Made by a program: the position numbers and the translations under genes. The notes below the pieces were generated by a model. The model saw only the letters and a program-made list of their open reading frames with translations, ran no database searches and was not told the DNA's origin. Shown in pieces: positions 7,694 to 13,988 of a stretch of 17,343 bases of DNA. The stretch is from Bacteroidales bacterium (GTDB lineage: Bacteria > Bacteroidota > Bacteroidia > Bacteroidales > ML635J-15), in NCBI GenBank assembly GCA_028701945.1, contig JAQVPT010000035.1, positions 1-17,343 on the forward strand, written 5' to 3'. How positions within the stretch are numbered: the stretch's first letter is position 1; the number at the start of each line of letters is the position of its first letter.

Positions 7694-7710
7694 GCTTTTC
7701 ACCCGAAAGC
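7694..7710 (-). promoter_or_regulatory. Small hairpin just 3' of the riboswitch, candidate P13/expression platform
   Basis: The transcript can fold GCUUU with AAAGC around a C/G-rich loop (cgggtg), 14 bases after the riboswitch P1 stem. Cobalamin riboswitches often have a hairpin in this place whose loop kisses L5 and which hides the translation start or a terminator. No U-run follows, so a transcription terminator is unlikely. The loop-loop pairing was not worked out. Confidence 0.4.
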
Positions 7711-7723
7711 TACAATATTTTTG

Positions 7724-7878
7724 ATTCGGCAGGTCTTCTGACTTGTTCCAGTTTTATCGCCTTCCCAACCGCCAGTCGGCAGTCAGTGGCAAGAGTGATA
7801 AAACCTTAATAGAACTTACAGCTACGGGGATAGTCCCTGATTTTAACAGGATTCCCTTTTAATCTATAAGAACCGAAT
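7724..7878 (-). promoter_or_regulatory. Cobalamin (B12) riboswitch
   Basis: Read on the minus strand, the closing P1 stem is ATTCGG (7878-7873) with CCGAAT (7729-7724). Inside it are the conserved core blocks in order: GGGAATCCTG, AAATCAGGGAC, CCCCGTAGCTGTAA, GCCACTG, GGGAAGGC and the B12 box AGTCAGAAGACCTGCC. This is the class I-type arrangement seen before Bacteroidota btuB operons. Binding of a cobalamin should repress the genes downstream (7616 to 1725). This is the main reason for assigning the operon to B12 uptake. The effector (adenosyl- or other cobalamin) cannot be told from sequence by eye. Confidence 0.95.
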
Positions 7879-7885
7879 ACAGTTA

Positions 7886-7893
7886 CAAATTAA
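7886..7893 (-). promoter_or_regulatory. Weak candidate -7 box for the B12 operon
   Basis: TTAATTTG on the minus strand differs at one position from the Bacteroidota -7 consensus TAnnTTTG. It lies 8 to 15 bases before the riboswitch P1 stem, so transcription would begin just at the riboswitch. No convincing TTTG -33 element is seen, only a TTTT about 17 bases upstream. Confidence 0.35.
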
Positions 7894-7964
7894 GTTAAAA
7901 AAAATGGGATAAAAGAATATTATTCAATTATTTTAAGATGTTTTTGAACAATTTTCAATCGGGT

Positions 7965-8096
7965 TGAGATTGTAGTGTGATTATTAGTGTATATATGTGT
8001 TTGTGCGATCTAATCTGTTCTTCGAGTTACTTGAAAGAATAACATTAGATTGCCACACAAAACTAAAAATTGTATTACGAAATTCAACATCAACTC
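7965..8096 (-). pseudogene. Duplicated fragment: 3' end and terminator hairpin of the neighbouring OMP gene, copy 1
   Basis: This 132-bp stretch is nearly identical to 8126-8264, which holds the last 19 codons and stop of the 154-residue exported protein plus its hairpin. In this copy the coding strand still reads VEFRNTIFSFVWQSNVIL, but the TGA is changed by ...CTTTCAAG, so the frame runs on. It has no start codon or 5' part, so it is a gene remnant. Differences from the other copy are a few substitutions, a shorter TG-rich tract and the lack of one GATTAT unit. It contains its own hairpin at 8008-8050 (ATCTAAT...ATTAGAT). Confidence 0.8.
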
Positions 8097-8103
8097 CATT
8101 GCT

Positions 8104-8128
8104 TCAGCTTCGAGTAACTCGAAGCTGA
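8104..8128. repeat. 11-bp-arm palindrome between the two duplicate copies
   Basis: TCAGCTTCGAG and CTCGAAGCTGA are exact reverse complements around a TAA loop. The core CTTCGAGtaaCTCGAAG is also close to the tip of the hairpins in both duplicate copies (TTCGAGttaCTCAAAG, TTCGAGttaCTTGAAAG), so three related stem-loops lie within 210 bp. It may be a transcription terminator for the minus-strand operon or a short dispersed palindrome. Confidence 0.75.
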
Positions 8129-8158
8129 GATTGTAGTGTGATTATGATTATTAGTGTA

Positions 8159-8176
8159 TGTGTGTGTGTGTGTGTG
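8159..8176. repeat. (TG)9 dinucleotide tract
   Basis: Nine uninterrupted TG units lie at this place. The equivalent place in copy 1 (7989-8007) has a degraded form (tatatatgtgtttgtg). Such tracts vary in length by slippage. It lies downstream of the 8200-8664 gene and upstream of the B12 promoter, so it is non-coding. Confidence 0.85.
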
Positions 8177-8218
8177 ATCTAATCTGTTCTTCGAGTTACT
8201 CAAAGAATAACATTAGAT
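8177..8218 (-). terminator. Hairpin overlapping the stop codon of the last VTC-operon gene
   Basis: The arms ATCTAAT and ATTAGAT close a long imperfect stem whose inner part pairs TTCTTCGAGT with ACTCAAAGAA. It sits at the 3' end of the six-gene operon and includes the TGA at 8200-8202. There is no T-run, so the terminator call rests on position and stem. The same stem-loop is repeated at 8008-8050. Confidence 0.55.
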
Positions 8219-8664
8219 TGCCACACAAAACTAAAAATTGTATTACGAAATTCAACACCAACTCTCTTAACAGGTAAACTTGGATTATCAATTCTTGAGT
8301 AACTTATTTCTGTGTTCAATCTCAAGTTTAAACCGGATATTAATTCAAAATTTGATTTAATTGTTTTATGATTTTCGACTCCTATTAAGAATGTGGTTGT
8401 ACTGCTTAAATTAACAGTTGGGTAAGATGTGTTTATAATGGGTCTATTCGACAAAGCGTTTACAGAAAGCTCCAAGCCAAATTTCAGCCAAGTCTTTTGA
8501 GTTAATCTTCTTGAGTAATTCAGACTTGTACAACCAAAATCTGTTCTGTTATAAGAAACAGAAAATTCATGTTTAAGTAATGTTGAATCCTTTAAATGGC
8601 TCGAAAAACTTTGTAATGGTGCGAGTAACGAAATGCAAAAAAATAGGCTTATGATTTTTTTCAT
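8200..8664 (-). CDS. Small exported protein, probable outer-membrane beta-strand protein
   Basis: A 154-residue protein with a clear signal peptide (residues 1-21, KKIISLFFCISLLAPLQSFS). It then has alternating polar/hydrophobic strands (HEFSVSYNRTDF, TWLKFGLELSV, TTTFLIGVE, FELISGLNLRLNTEISYSRI, VGVEFRNTIFSFVWQ), which suggests part of a small beta-barrel. I do not recognise a named family. It lacks the usual closing strand ending in Phe, and its 3' end lies in a duplicated segment, so it may be a truncated version of a longer barrel (family members of this type are often about 200 residues). It is the last gene of the operon, 41 bp after the DUF2490 gene. Confidence 0.7.
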   Translation of the reverse strand: MKKIISLFFCISLLAPLQSFSSHLKDSTLLKHEFSVSYNRTDFGCTSLNYSRRLTQKTWLKFGLELSVNALSNRPIINTSYPTVNLSSTTTFLIGVENHKTIKSNFELISGLNLRLNTEISYSRIDNPSLPVKRVGVEFRNTIFSFVWQSNVIL

Positions 8665-8705
8665 AATCTGATATTTTTAGTTGCTATTATTTTAATAATA
8701 GTTTC

Positions 8706-9368
8706 TTAAAACTTAAACTTGTATCCTACTAAAAGCACAAAATCAGTAAGAGGATTTTTCTTAAACACTTCTTTTTGTATCATATAACCCAAATCGAAAG
8801 CATTATGTTTATTAAGCGAATATTCAAGACCAATAACTGCTCTAAATTTTTCGCAAGGTTTGTAATCATCCTCAAAAAATGGGAGATAAGCTTCAAATGA
8901 AAGATACGGCTCCCATTTTAAGTGCTGATAACTTAGTTTTATTTTGGGTCTTAATGTAAATTTTGAGCTAGAATCAAAGTCAAAAAAATAAGTATTCTTT
9001 TGTTGTGTCTGTGCTCTAAGTCGGGCATCTAAATCAAATTTTGCCAACTCAAATTCATGTGAATAATCCAAATAAAATCGCCTGATGGGATAGTAAGTAT
9101 TATCGAGTGCGTGATTTAATTTAATACGATAAAAAACAGAAACGTCATCTCTTGGAGTAAAGCTATAATTAAGCCCAATTTCATTGACAATACTACCAAG
9201 TTCAGTAATATTCTCATCAAATCGCTCACAATTTGCAAACTCAACAGAAAATGCTTGATTAAAGCGTTTTTCGATACTAATATCTGTCCACAGTCCAGCA
9301 TCGTTTACCTGAGAGTAGGCAACCGAAGATAAGGCTATTAGCACTGCAATAATAAGAGTTCTAATCAT
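8706..9368 (-). CDS. DUF2490 domain protein, outer-membrane beta-barrel
   Basis: A 220-residue protein with a signal peptide (residues 1-19, ending AYSQ). The DUF2490 pattern then runs to the end: DAGLWTDISIEKRFNQAFSV, NEIGLNYSFTPRDDVSVFYRI, RRFYLDYSHEFELAKFDLDARLRAQ, LRPKIKLSYQHLKWEPYLSFEAYLP, AVIGLEYSLNKHNAFDLGYM, closing strand VLLVGYKFKF with a terminal Phe as in outer-membrane barrels. The function of the family is unknown. The start overlaps the end of the DUF4956 gene by 8 bp, so translation is probably coupled. Its place after VTC and DUF4956 genes suggests it forms the outer-membrane end of that module. Confidence 0.88.
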   Translation of the reverse strand: MIRTLIIAVLIALSSVAYSQVNDAGLWTDISIEKRFNQAFSVEFANCERFDENITELGSIVNEIGLNYSFTPRDDVSVFYRIKLNHALDNTYYPIRRFYLDYSHEFELAKFDLDARLRAQTQQKNTYFFDFDSSSKFTLRPKIKLSYQHLKWEPYLSFEAYLPFFEDDYKPCEKFRAVIGLEYSLNKHNAFDLGYMIQKEVFKKNPLTDFVLLVGYKFKF

Positions 9369-10146
9369 TATAATAAATTTGGACTCTGGCAGAGTCTTTT
9401 AAAAAATTTACTCGAGAGATATCGACATCATAAATATCTAAACCCGTTCTTTGGCGAAGGTCTTCTATAAGTTTTTCTTTATTTTCGGGCTTAATAAGTT
9501 CGGTATTATCGTAATCTATTCTTTTGGTACCATAAGCCTTAAAAATTAGTTTACTATCTAAAATAAATGTAAAGATTACGATAATTGCATTGATTGCAAT
9601 GTTTTCATAAACTTTAAGATGTATCGCACTTAACAAACCTATCGCTATAAAAATAAATAAGTATGTCATGTTTTTCATGGATATGCCCGCCGTACGATAT
9701 CTTAACATCGAAAAAACTGCAAAAAGTCCAAACGCAGCACCCATACTAATCTTAACTTCATTAAGCACATAAGTTAGAAGAAAAATAATTAGGTTAAAAA
9801 GAATAAACGTAAAAACATATTCTTGTCGTTTGTTATTGGGATAATAGATGAAGAAAATAATTAGAAAAACAGTAACTAAATCGATTGCCAGATTCAGGAA
9901 GAAAAAACCATTAATATCAACCGATTCTTCTTTTTTATCCTTTTTAGCTTTTTTCTCAGTGTTTTCAACCTTTACTTTAGCATCGTTATCAACAATAATC
10001 TGCACTGGTAATGTATCGTAAATTGCCTCTTCAAATTTACTAAACTCTTCTTTTAACGCATTTGAGTCTTGGGCATTGCCAGTGTTCATGGGCAATAATA
10101 ATCCAAAAAGGAAAAACCCCAATAATAATATTTTAAATATTTTCAT
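9361..10146 (-). CDS. DUF4956 integral membrane protein
   Basis: A 261-residue protein with a cleavable-looking signal at residues 1-25 (MKIFKILLLGFFLFGLLLP...NAQ) and a charged periplasmic-type linker (about 55-77, KAKKDKKEES). Five hydrophobic segments follow at about 80-102, 110-128, 137-148, 159-176 and 182-202. A soluble C-terminal tail of about 60 residues ends in RTGLDIYDVDISRVNFLKDSARVQIYY. The loop MLRYRTAGISMKNMTYLF is the DUF4956 signature. The family has no proven biochemical function but is repeatedly found next to VTC-domain proteins, as here. The start overlaps the VTC gene by 14 bp, consistent with coupled translation. The family is certain; the role is unknown. Confidence 0.9.
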   Translation of the reverse strand: MKIFKILLLGFFLFGLLLPMNTGNAQDSNALKEEFSKFEEAIYDTLPVQIIVDNDAKVKVENTEKKAKKDKKEESVDINGFFFLNLAIDLVTVFLIIFFIYYPNNKRQEYVFTFILFNLIIFLLTYVLNEVKISMGAAFGLFAVFSMLRYRTAGISMKNMTYLFIFIAIGLLSAIHLKVYENIAINAIIVIFTFILDSKLIFKAYGTKRIDYDNTELIKPENKEKLIEDLRQRTGLDIYDVDISRVNFLKDSARVQIYYND

Positions 10147-10885
10147 TACAAAGTTTATTAATAAGTCTAAATTTCTCGTTTATATTGTTCGTTTTTACGG
10201 GATACAATGAGGCAATACCGAAACAGTATTTACTTAATGATGAACGATATACAAGCTTGTCGCTCAATATTTTCCTCACTTTAGATTTTGATGTTTTATC
10301 CTGCTTTAGTTCTAAGATAACCAATTTAGGGTATTCTATTTCGTTTTCATGGTTTCTAAATTTTAAACCCGAATCAATTGTGAGCCTTTCAGTAAACGAT
10401 TTATTCACCAAACTTATACGTTCAAATTCGACCCATAATTTATCATTAAATTCTGACATGTCTTTTTTTAATATCGATTTTGCAAAATCAATACGTTTTT
10501 GGCATAGTTGGAAGTTTTTGTCTTCTAATTTTATCCTAGTTTTGATTGTCTTTTTATGATTATTTTTTTGTTTTACCTCAAAAAAGTATTTGTCAGTTTC
10601 AACATATTGGCGTGTTCGCAATTTAAACCTGTTTCCTCGTCCGAATTGGTGAGTGTAATAACATGTAAAGTCATCTGAATCGTAGTACAAGGTTTTATAA
10701 GGTAATATGCGTTTCTCTGATATTTCGAGCACAAAATGGTCTTTTTGTAACTCGGTTAATATCTCAGGCAACTTATTTATGCTAAAAGGGAATTTTGAAT
10801 CCATTCTATTCATTAGCTTAACAGCACCCATATCATCGAGAGACACCGGATCAAACGTATCTAATATTTGGTTTAAAGTTTCCAA
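10133..10885 (-). CDS. VTC domain (polyphosphate polymerase-like) protein
   Basis: A 250-residue cytosolic protein of the VTC/CYTH-like tunnel fold, related to the catalytic domain of yeast Vtc4, which makes polyphosphate from ATP. Visible family features are LMNRMDSKF (R27, K31), TLYYDSDDFTCYYTH (66-79), the basic strand GNRFKLRTRQY (R86, K88, R90, R92), FFEVKQK (102-107), KTIKTRIKL (112-120) and the late acidic strand LVILELKQDK that holds the metal-binding Glu. The basic tunnel residues are kept, so a nucleotide/polyphosphate ligand is likely; the product is unproven. The start is unusual: a TTG directly follows the TAA of the upstream gene in the same frame. The first ATG (10831) would cut off LNQILDTFDPVSL, which homologues seem to have, so TTG is favoured. 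Confidence 0.85.
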   Translation of the reverse strand: METLNQILDTFDPVSLDDMGAVKLMNRMDSKFPFSINKLPEILTELQKDHFVLEISEKRILPYKTLYYDSDDFTCYYTHQFGRGNRFKLRTRQYVETDKYFFEVKQKNNHKKTIKTRIKLEDKNFQLCQKRIDFAKSILKKDMSEFNDKLWVEFERISLVNKSFTERLTIDSGLKFRNHENEIEYPKLVILELKQDKTSKSKVRKILSDKLVYRSSLSKYCFGIASLYPVKTNNINEKFRLINKLCNENI

Positions 10886-11371
10886 TTAGCGTGTTTCGTA
10901 GGTGTATTTCTTTTCCCATTTAATGTCTCCATTTGGGCGATACTCAATGGCAGTTATCTTTAATCCGTTTTTATCGTAGGTAAATGTTTGCTTTTCGAAT
11001 TCTTTTCCATCTTCATCGGTGGTTGTAATCTCAATTTCATTTCCAAAAGCATCATGTTTAAAAGTCCTTTTTACGGTTTTAGCTTTCTTTTGGTCGTATT
11101 CAAGCTCTTCGATAACATTTCCAAAAGCATCGTATTTATAAGCTCTTTTTCGCCGAACAACTCCACTCATGTCATATTTAATTTCAGTAATTGTTTTACC
11201 ATCTTTATTAAATTCTTCATACGTATCAACATAAGTTATTATCAACGTATCAATCGTCATTGTTTTAGTAATTGTTTGTGAACTTATTTTGTTGTTTCGT
11301 ACTTTTTTTGCACTTTGAGAATAACAAAACAAAGGCAAAATAATTATTACCATTAAAACTGTTTTTTTCAT
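10886..11371 (-). CDS. Secreted protein with RHS/YD-like repeats (YDAFGN)
   Basis: A 161-residue protein with a signal peptide (residues 1-19, ends CYSQ). After residue 60 there are about three repeats of 25-28 residues, each with an R/K-x-Y/F-x-Y/H-D-x-x-G-N core (KRAYKYDAFGNVIEE, KRTFKHDAFGNEIE, KQTFTYDKNGLKITA) and a last KKYTYE. They recall YD repeats of RHS proteins but are too few for an RHS shell; short secreted proteins of this type are common in Bacteroidota and have no known function. The gene starts 3 bp after the lipoprotein gene and ends directly against the TTG start of the VTC gene. It is the second gene in the six-gene run. Confidence 0.8.
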   Translation of the reverse strand: MKKTVLMVIIILPLFCYSQSAKKVRNNKISSQTITKTMTIDTLIITYVDTYEEFNKDGKTITEIKYDMSGVVRRKRAYKYDAFGNVIEELEYDQKKAKTVKRTFKHDAFGNEIEITTTDEDGKEFEKQTFTYDKNGLKITAIEYRPNGDIKWEKKYTYETR

Positions 11372-11374
11372 AAT

Positions 11375-11782
11375 TTATTTGATTATTATTATTTTAGGCA
11401 CTGTAAATACTCCTTTTGATTGATTTATTTCAATTTGCTTAATTATTGCGATTTCATTGTTTAATGACTGCATTGAGGAGTCTTCTGAATAAACAAATAT
11501 TGTGTATTTTCCGGGACGTAAATAATTAAATTTGTAATTGCCGAGATAATCAGTTTTTGTTTTATCATCATATCCTATATTATCGCCATACACAATAAAA
11601 ACATCTTCCTCCATTGCAACATATTCTCCTCTATATTCGGTGAAAGTGCTATTGTAATCTTTAACCCAGACCGAACCTATGATAGTAATATTACCTCCTT
11701 CGCCCGGACTTTTTTCGCACGAAATCATTGTTATCAAAACTAATATTAAGAATATATTTTTCACAAAACTTTTCATATTCAA
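11375..11782 (-). CDS. Small lipoprotein with a carboxypeptidase-regulatory/Cna-B-like fold
   Basis: A 135-residue protein with a lipoprotein signal (FVKNIFLILVLITMISC, Cys at residue 22 followed by EKS). It then has a short Gly-rich linker and one beta-sandwich: ITIIGSVWVKDYN, VAMEEDVFIVYGD, KTDYLGNYKFNYLRPGKYTIFVY, IEINQSKGVFTVPKIII. The strand pattern 'TDYLGNYKFNYLRPGKYTI' is that of carboxypeptidase D regulatory-like and Cna-B domains, so it is likely a surface or periplasmic binding/structural domain. It is the first gene of the run and has an AT-rich upstream region that faces the DUF3109 gene. The Met at residue 3 is an alternative start. Confidence 0.8.
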   Translation of the reverse strand: MNMKSFVKNIFLILVLITMISCEKSPGEGGNITIIGSVWVKDYNSTFTEYRGEYVAMEEDVFIVYGDNIGYDDKTKTDYLGNYKFNYLRPGKYTIFVYSEDSSMQSLNNEIAIIKQIEINQSKGVFTVPKIIIIK

Positions 11783-11950
11783 TTATTTATTTTCACAAAT
11801 TTAAAAGAATAATTCTTATCAGTACAATAAAAATTAAAAAACATATTATAACCTACTGTCCAAATGTATAATTTTCACCCAGTTTGACAAAGAATGCGAA
11901 TATAAAACATGAAACACGCAAGTAGCCTGCGAATAGTAAAATCATTTTAC

Positions 11951-11958
11951 TATTTTTG
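11951..11958 (+). promoter_or_regulatory. -7 promoter box for the DUF3109 gene
   Basis: TATTTTTG fits the Bacteroidota -7 consensus TAnnTTTG exactly and lies 19 bases before the ATG at 11978. A CCTG at 11926-11929 is a weak -33 candidate at 21 bases. The box falls inside the longest open frame, which supports the downstream start. Confidence 0.55.
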
Positions 11959-11977
11959 TATTTTTATAACTGAGAAA

Positions 11978-12571
11978 ATGATTGACATTGACAATAAAAT
12001 AGTTCATTTCGACATTCTGGAGAAGAATTTTATTTGCGATTTGTGCAAATGCAAAGGAATATGTTGTGTCGAAGGTGATGCTGGAGCTCCTTTAGAAGAA
12101 AAAGAAGCCGAAATTATAGAGCAACTATTACCAATAATTTACGATCGCCTTACAACAGAAGGAAAATTGGCAATTGACGAAAAAGGCGTTTGGATGATTG
12201 ATATAGAGGGCGATTTGACAACAACAATATTGAAAAATTCTGGTGCTTGTGTTTTTGTACAATACGACAATAAAGGAATTGCTTATTGTGCTATCGAAAG
12301 AGCATGGGAAAAAGGTTTGGTCGATTTTCGAAAACCTATTTCATGCCACCTTTACCCTATTAGAGTAAAAAAATATAATGGTTTTGATGCTGTGAATTAC
12401 AATGTTTGGGGTATTTGCAAGGATGCAATAAAACTTGGTGATGAAAAAGATGTCAAAATATATCAATTTTTAAAAGAACCGCTTATCCGAAAATATGGAG
12501 AACAATGGTATGAGGATTTGTGCAACTGTGCTAAATTATTGAAAGATAATAAGGAAGTGTCAAGCAAATAA
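11978..12571 (+). CDS. DUF3109 family cysteine-cluster protein
   Basis: A 197-residue cytosolic protein, starting at the internal ATG. The frame is open back to 11909, but the extra 23 residues (KHASSLRIVKSFYYFC...) do not resemble the family, and a promoter box lies within them. The opening MIDIDNKIVHFDILEKNFIC followed by the cluster CDLCKCKGICCVEGDAGAPL (Cys 20, 23, 25, 29, 30) is the family hallmark. Later FRKPISCHLYPIR, VWGICKDA and LCNCAKLL give further metal ligands. DUF3109 resembles the YkgJ-type putative zinc- or iron-binding proteins, and the family is almost confined to Bacteroidota. No reaction is known. It is transcribed divergently from the six-gene operon. Confidence 0.88.
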   Translation: MIDIDNKIVHFDILEKNFICDLCKCKGICCVEGDAGAPLEEKEAEIIEQLLPIIYDRLTTEGKLAIDEKGVWMIDIEGDLTTTILKNSGACVFVQYDNKGIAYCAIERAWEKGLVDFRKPISCHLYPIRVKKYNGFDAVNYNVWGICKDAIKLGDEKDVKIYQFLKEPLIRKYGEQWYEDLCNCAKLLKDNKEVSSK

Positions 12572-12613
12572 ATAATTGTTCAAATTAAAACGGTTATAAA
12601 ACTACATTTTTAT

Positions 12614-12621
12614 TATATTTG
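12614..12621 (+). promoter_or_regulatory. -7 promoter box for the MORN-repeat gene
   Basis: TATATTTG fits the Bacteroidota -7 consensus TAnnTTTG and lies 20 bases before the ATG at 12642, giving a short leader. No clear TTTG -33 element was found. The gap to the DUF3109 gene is 70 bases, so this gene could be read from both. Confidence 0.5.
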
Positions 12622-12641
12622 CTTAATAAACACATTAAGCG

Positions 12642-13880
12642 ATGCAATATCTACTGATATTCATATTTTATTTTTTTATAATCCCGTCAGGTAATGCACA
12701 GGTAAAATGCTTATCGGGAGATTGTGAAAATGGTAGAGGAACTGCACAAATAAAAGAAGATAACAAAAAGATATATTATTTTGGAAGTTTTTCTGATGGG
12801 AAATTTGATGGTTACGGCGAGTGGGAAACGAATGAAAAATCTTTTAAAATAAAATACAAAGGTCGGTTCAAAAATGGAAAATTTGAAGGACAAGGTGAAT
12901 ACACCAAAGAATCAAGTGAGTATTTATACAGATATGCAGGAAGTTTCAAAAATTCAAAATATGATGGCAAAGGAATTTATGAGATAAGAAACAAAAAATC
13001 TAACCAATTCGAAATAAAAGAAGGAATTTTCTCTAAGGACAGTTTAAACGGACTTGCAAAAGTTATCACACAAGATTTTACATATATTGGTAATCTTAAT
13101 AATGGTACGAGACACGGACTGGGGCTTATCATGTTTAAAGACGGTGAGTCGTATAGCGGATATTTTAACAAAAACATGTTTGCAGATTTCGGTTATACAA
13201 GTTATAAAAATAAGTTTGGAGTTGCAGGTCAAATTATCGATGGAATGTGTTGCAGCGGATTTATCGTGTCATATAATTCAAAAGGAGATTGCTTTGCAGG
13301 ATTAAGCACAGACACAACTTTCGGTAAACAAATATATGCAAACACTACTGATTATTATGTTGGATTACTCGAAAATGGAGAGAAAAAAGGACTTGGCGTT
13401 TTATGGACTGGTTCATCAGGAAAATTTCAATCATGGGAAGTTGAAGACTCTATTTATCCAAAACCACTTTTATTTTCAAAAAAAGACACTGCTTGTCTCA
13501 CAGGAGATTGTAATAATGGTATAAATTTAATGATAAATAACAACATAAAACACACTGGTTATTTTACTGATTCTATTGCAGATGGCTTCGGTATTAGCGA
13601 ATTTCCAGATAGTACAACATATTATGCTTATTTCGATAATGAAACTAAAAACATGATAGACAGCGTTTGTATAATCGAAAATACAAAACAGTTTTATATC
13701 GGCGAATGTAAAGAATTATCAATCTCTGGAAAAGGAATTATAATTGAAAAATCAGATAAAAGAGTATATATTGGTGAAATATTAAATAATCAGCCCAATG
13801 GAAAAGGAATACTAGTGAGTGAAAAAAATCAAATACTTCATATTGGGCAATTTGAAAACGGAGAATTTGTCGAAAAATGA
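12642..13880 (+). CDS. Secreted MORN-repeat protein
   Basis: A 412-residue protein with a signal peptide (residues 1-19, ending GNAQ). It carries two copies of a Cys motif, CLSGDCENG (23-31) and CLTGDCNNG (about 285-293), each starting a run of MORN repeats (YxGxFxxGxxxGxG). Visible repeats are YFGSFSDGKFDGYGEW, YKGRFKNGKFEGQGEY, YAGSFKNSKYDGKGIY, YIGNLNNGTRHGLGLI, YSGYFNKNMFADFGYT, YVGLLENGEKKGLGVL and YIGEILNNQPNGKGIL, with degenerate ones between. The two CLxGDC modules suggest an internal duplication. MORN repeats form elongated beta-hairpin scaffolds that bind proteins or lipids; in Bacteroidota such secreted forms are common but uncharacterised. No T9SS sorting domain or lipobox is seen, so it is probably periplasmic. 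Confidence 0.88.
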   Translation: MQYLLIFIFYFFIIPSGNAQVKCLSGDCENGRGTAQIKEDNKKIYYFGSFSDGKFDGYGEWETNEKSFKIKYKGRFKNGKFEGQGEYTKESSEYLYRYAGSFKNSKYDGKGIYEIRNKKSNQFEIKEGIFSKDSLNGLAKVITQDFTYIGNLNNGTRHGLGLIMFKDGESYSGYFNKNMFADFGYTSYKNKFGVAGQIIDGMCCSGFIVSYNSKGDCFAGLSTDTTFGKQIYANTTDYYVGLLENGEKKGLGVLWTGSSGKFQSWEVEDSIYPKPLLFSKKDTACLTGDCNNGINLMINNNIKHTGYFTDSIADGFGISEFPDSTTYYAYFDNETKNMIDSVCIIENTKQFYIGECKELSISGKGIIIEKSDKRVYIGEILNNQPNGKGILVSEKNQILHIGQFENGEFVEK

Positions 13881-13920
13881 TTTATCAGTTTATCGGGTTA
13901 TCGGTTGATCGGTTGATCAG
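13881..13920 (+). repeat. Five tandem octamers directly after the MORN gene stop
   Basis: Five back-to-back 8-base units fill the 40 bases after the TGA: TTTATCAG, TTTATCGG, GTTATCGG, TTGATCGG, TTGATCAG. The consensus is TTKATCRG. The ATC is invariant and the changes form a gradual series, as expected from slippage followed by mutation. They are non-coding and 68 bases before the HAD gene. No inverted pairing that would make a strong terminator was seen. Confidence 0.85.
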
Positions 13921-13988
13921 TTTTCACTTAGATTCACTGATTATAAAGCTTTTGTGAGGCTGTATTTAATTTTTAAGAGATAAAATTT

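Larger units (their letters stand above)
7389..8199. other. Long stretch without a large gene: B12 leader and duplicated gene end
   Basis: These roughly 810 bases hold no full-length gene. From right to left they contain: the second hairpin/TG tract of a duplicated 3' region (copy at 8126-8264), a short palindrome (8104-8128), the first duplicate copy (7965-8096), a weak promoter (7886-7893), the cobalamin riboswitch (7724-7878), a small hairpin (7694-7710) and a 52-codon ORF (7458-7616) reading towards the DUF4465 gene. About 70 bases of very AT-rich leader then precede that gene. The stretch from 7897 to 7964 shows nothing else I can name. Confidence 0.8.
8126..8264 (-). repeat. Duplicated 3' region, copy 2 (end of the 154-residue protein gene)
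   Basis: This copy matches 7965-8096 over its whole length apart from the (TG)n tract and small changes. It contains the last codons of the intact gene, its TGA stop (8200-8202) and the hairpin at 8177-8218. As the gene is intact on this side, this is the source copy or the retained copy of a local tandem duplication. Confidence 0.85.

Noticed and set aside
7724..7878. tRNA or other structured RNA gene
   Set aside because: The conserved blocks, B12 box and closing stem identify it as a cobalamin riboswitch.
7965..8264. CRISPR-like repeats
   Set aside because: Only two long copies exist, with coding sequence inside, and there are no regular spacers or cas genes.
8200..8664. Definite truncation of the small exported protein
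   Set aside because: The missing closing strand and the duplicated 3' end hint at it, but without a recognised full-length relative it cannot be claimed.
10185..10559. 124-codon plus-strand open frame opposite the VTC gene
   Set aside because: The VTC gene on the other strand has strong family motifs across the same bases; the mirror product is Ser/Phe/Leu-rich, as expected from an antisense reading.
11909..11977. Upstream in-frame ATG for the DUF3109 gene
   Set aside because: The 23 extra residues do not look like the family and a good -7 promoter box lies within them, so the ATG at 11978 is preferred.
13881..13920. Short CRISPR or iteron origin
   Set aside because: The units are directly joined octamers without spacers, and there is no replication gene nearby.
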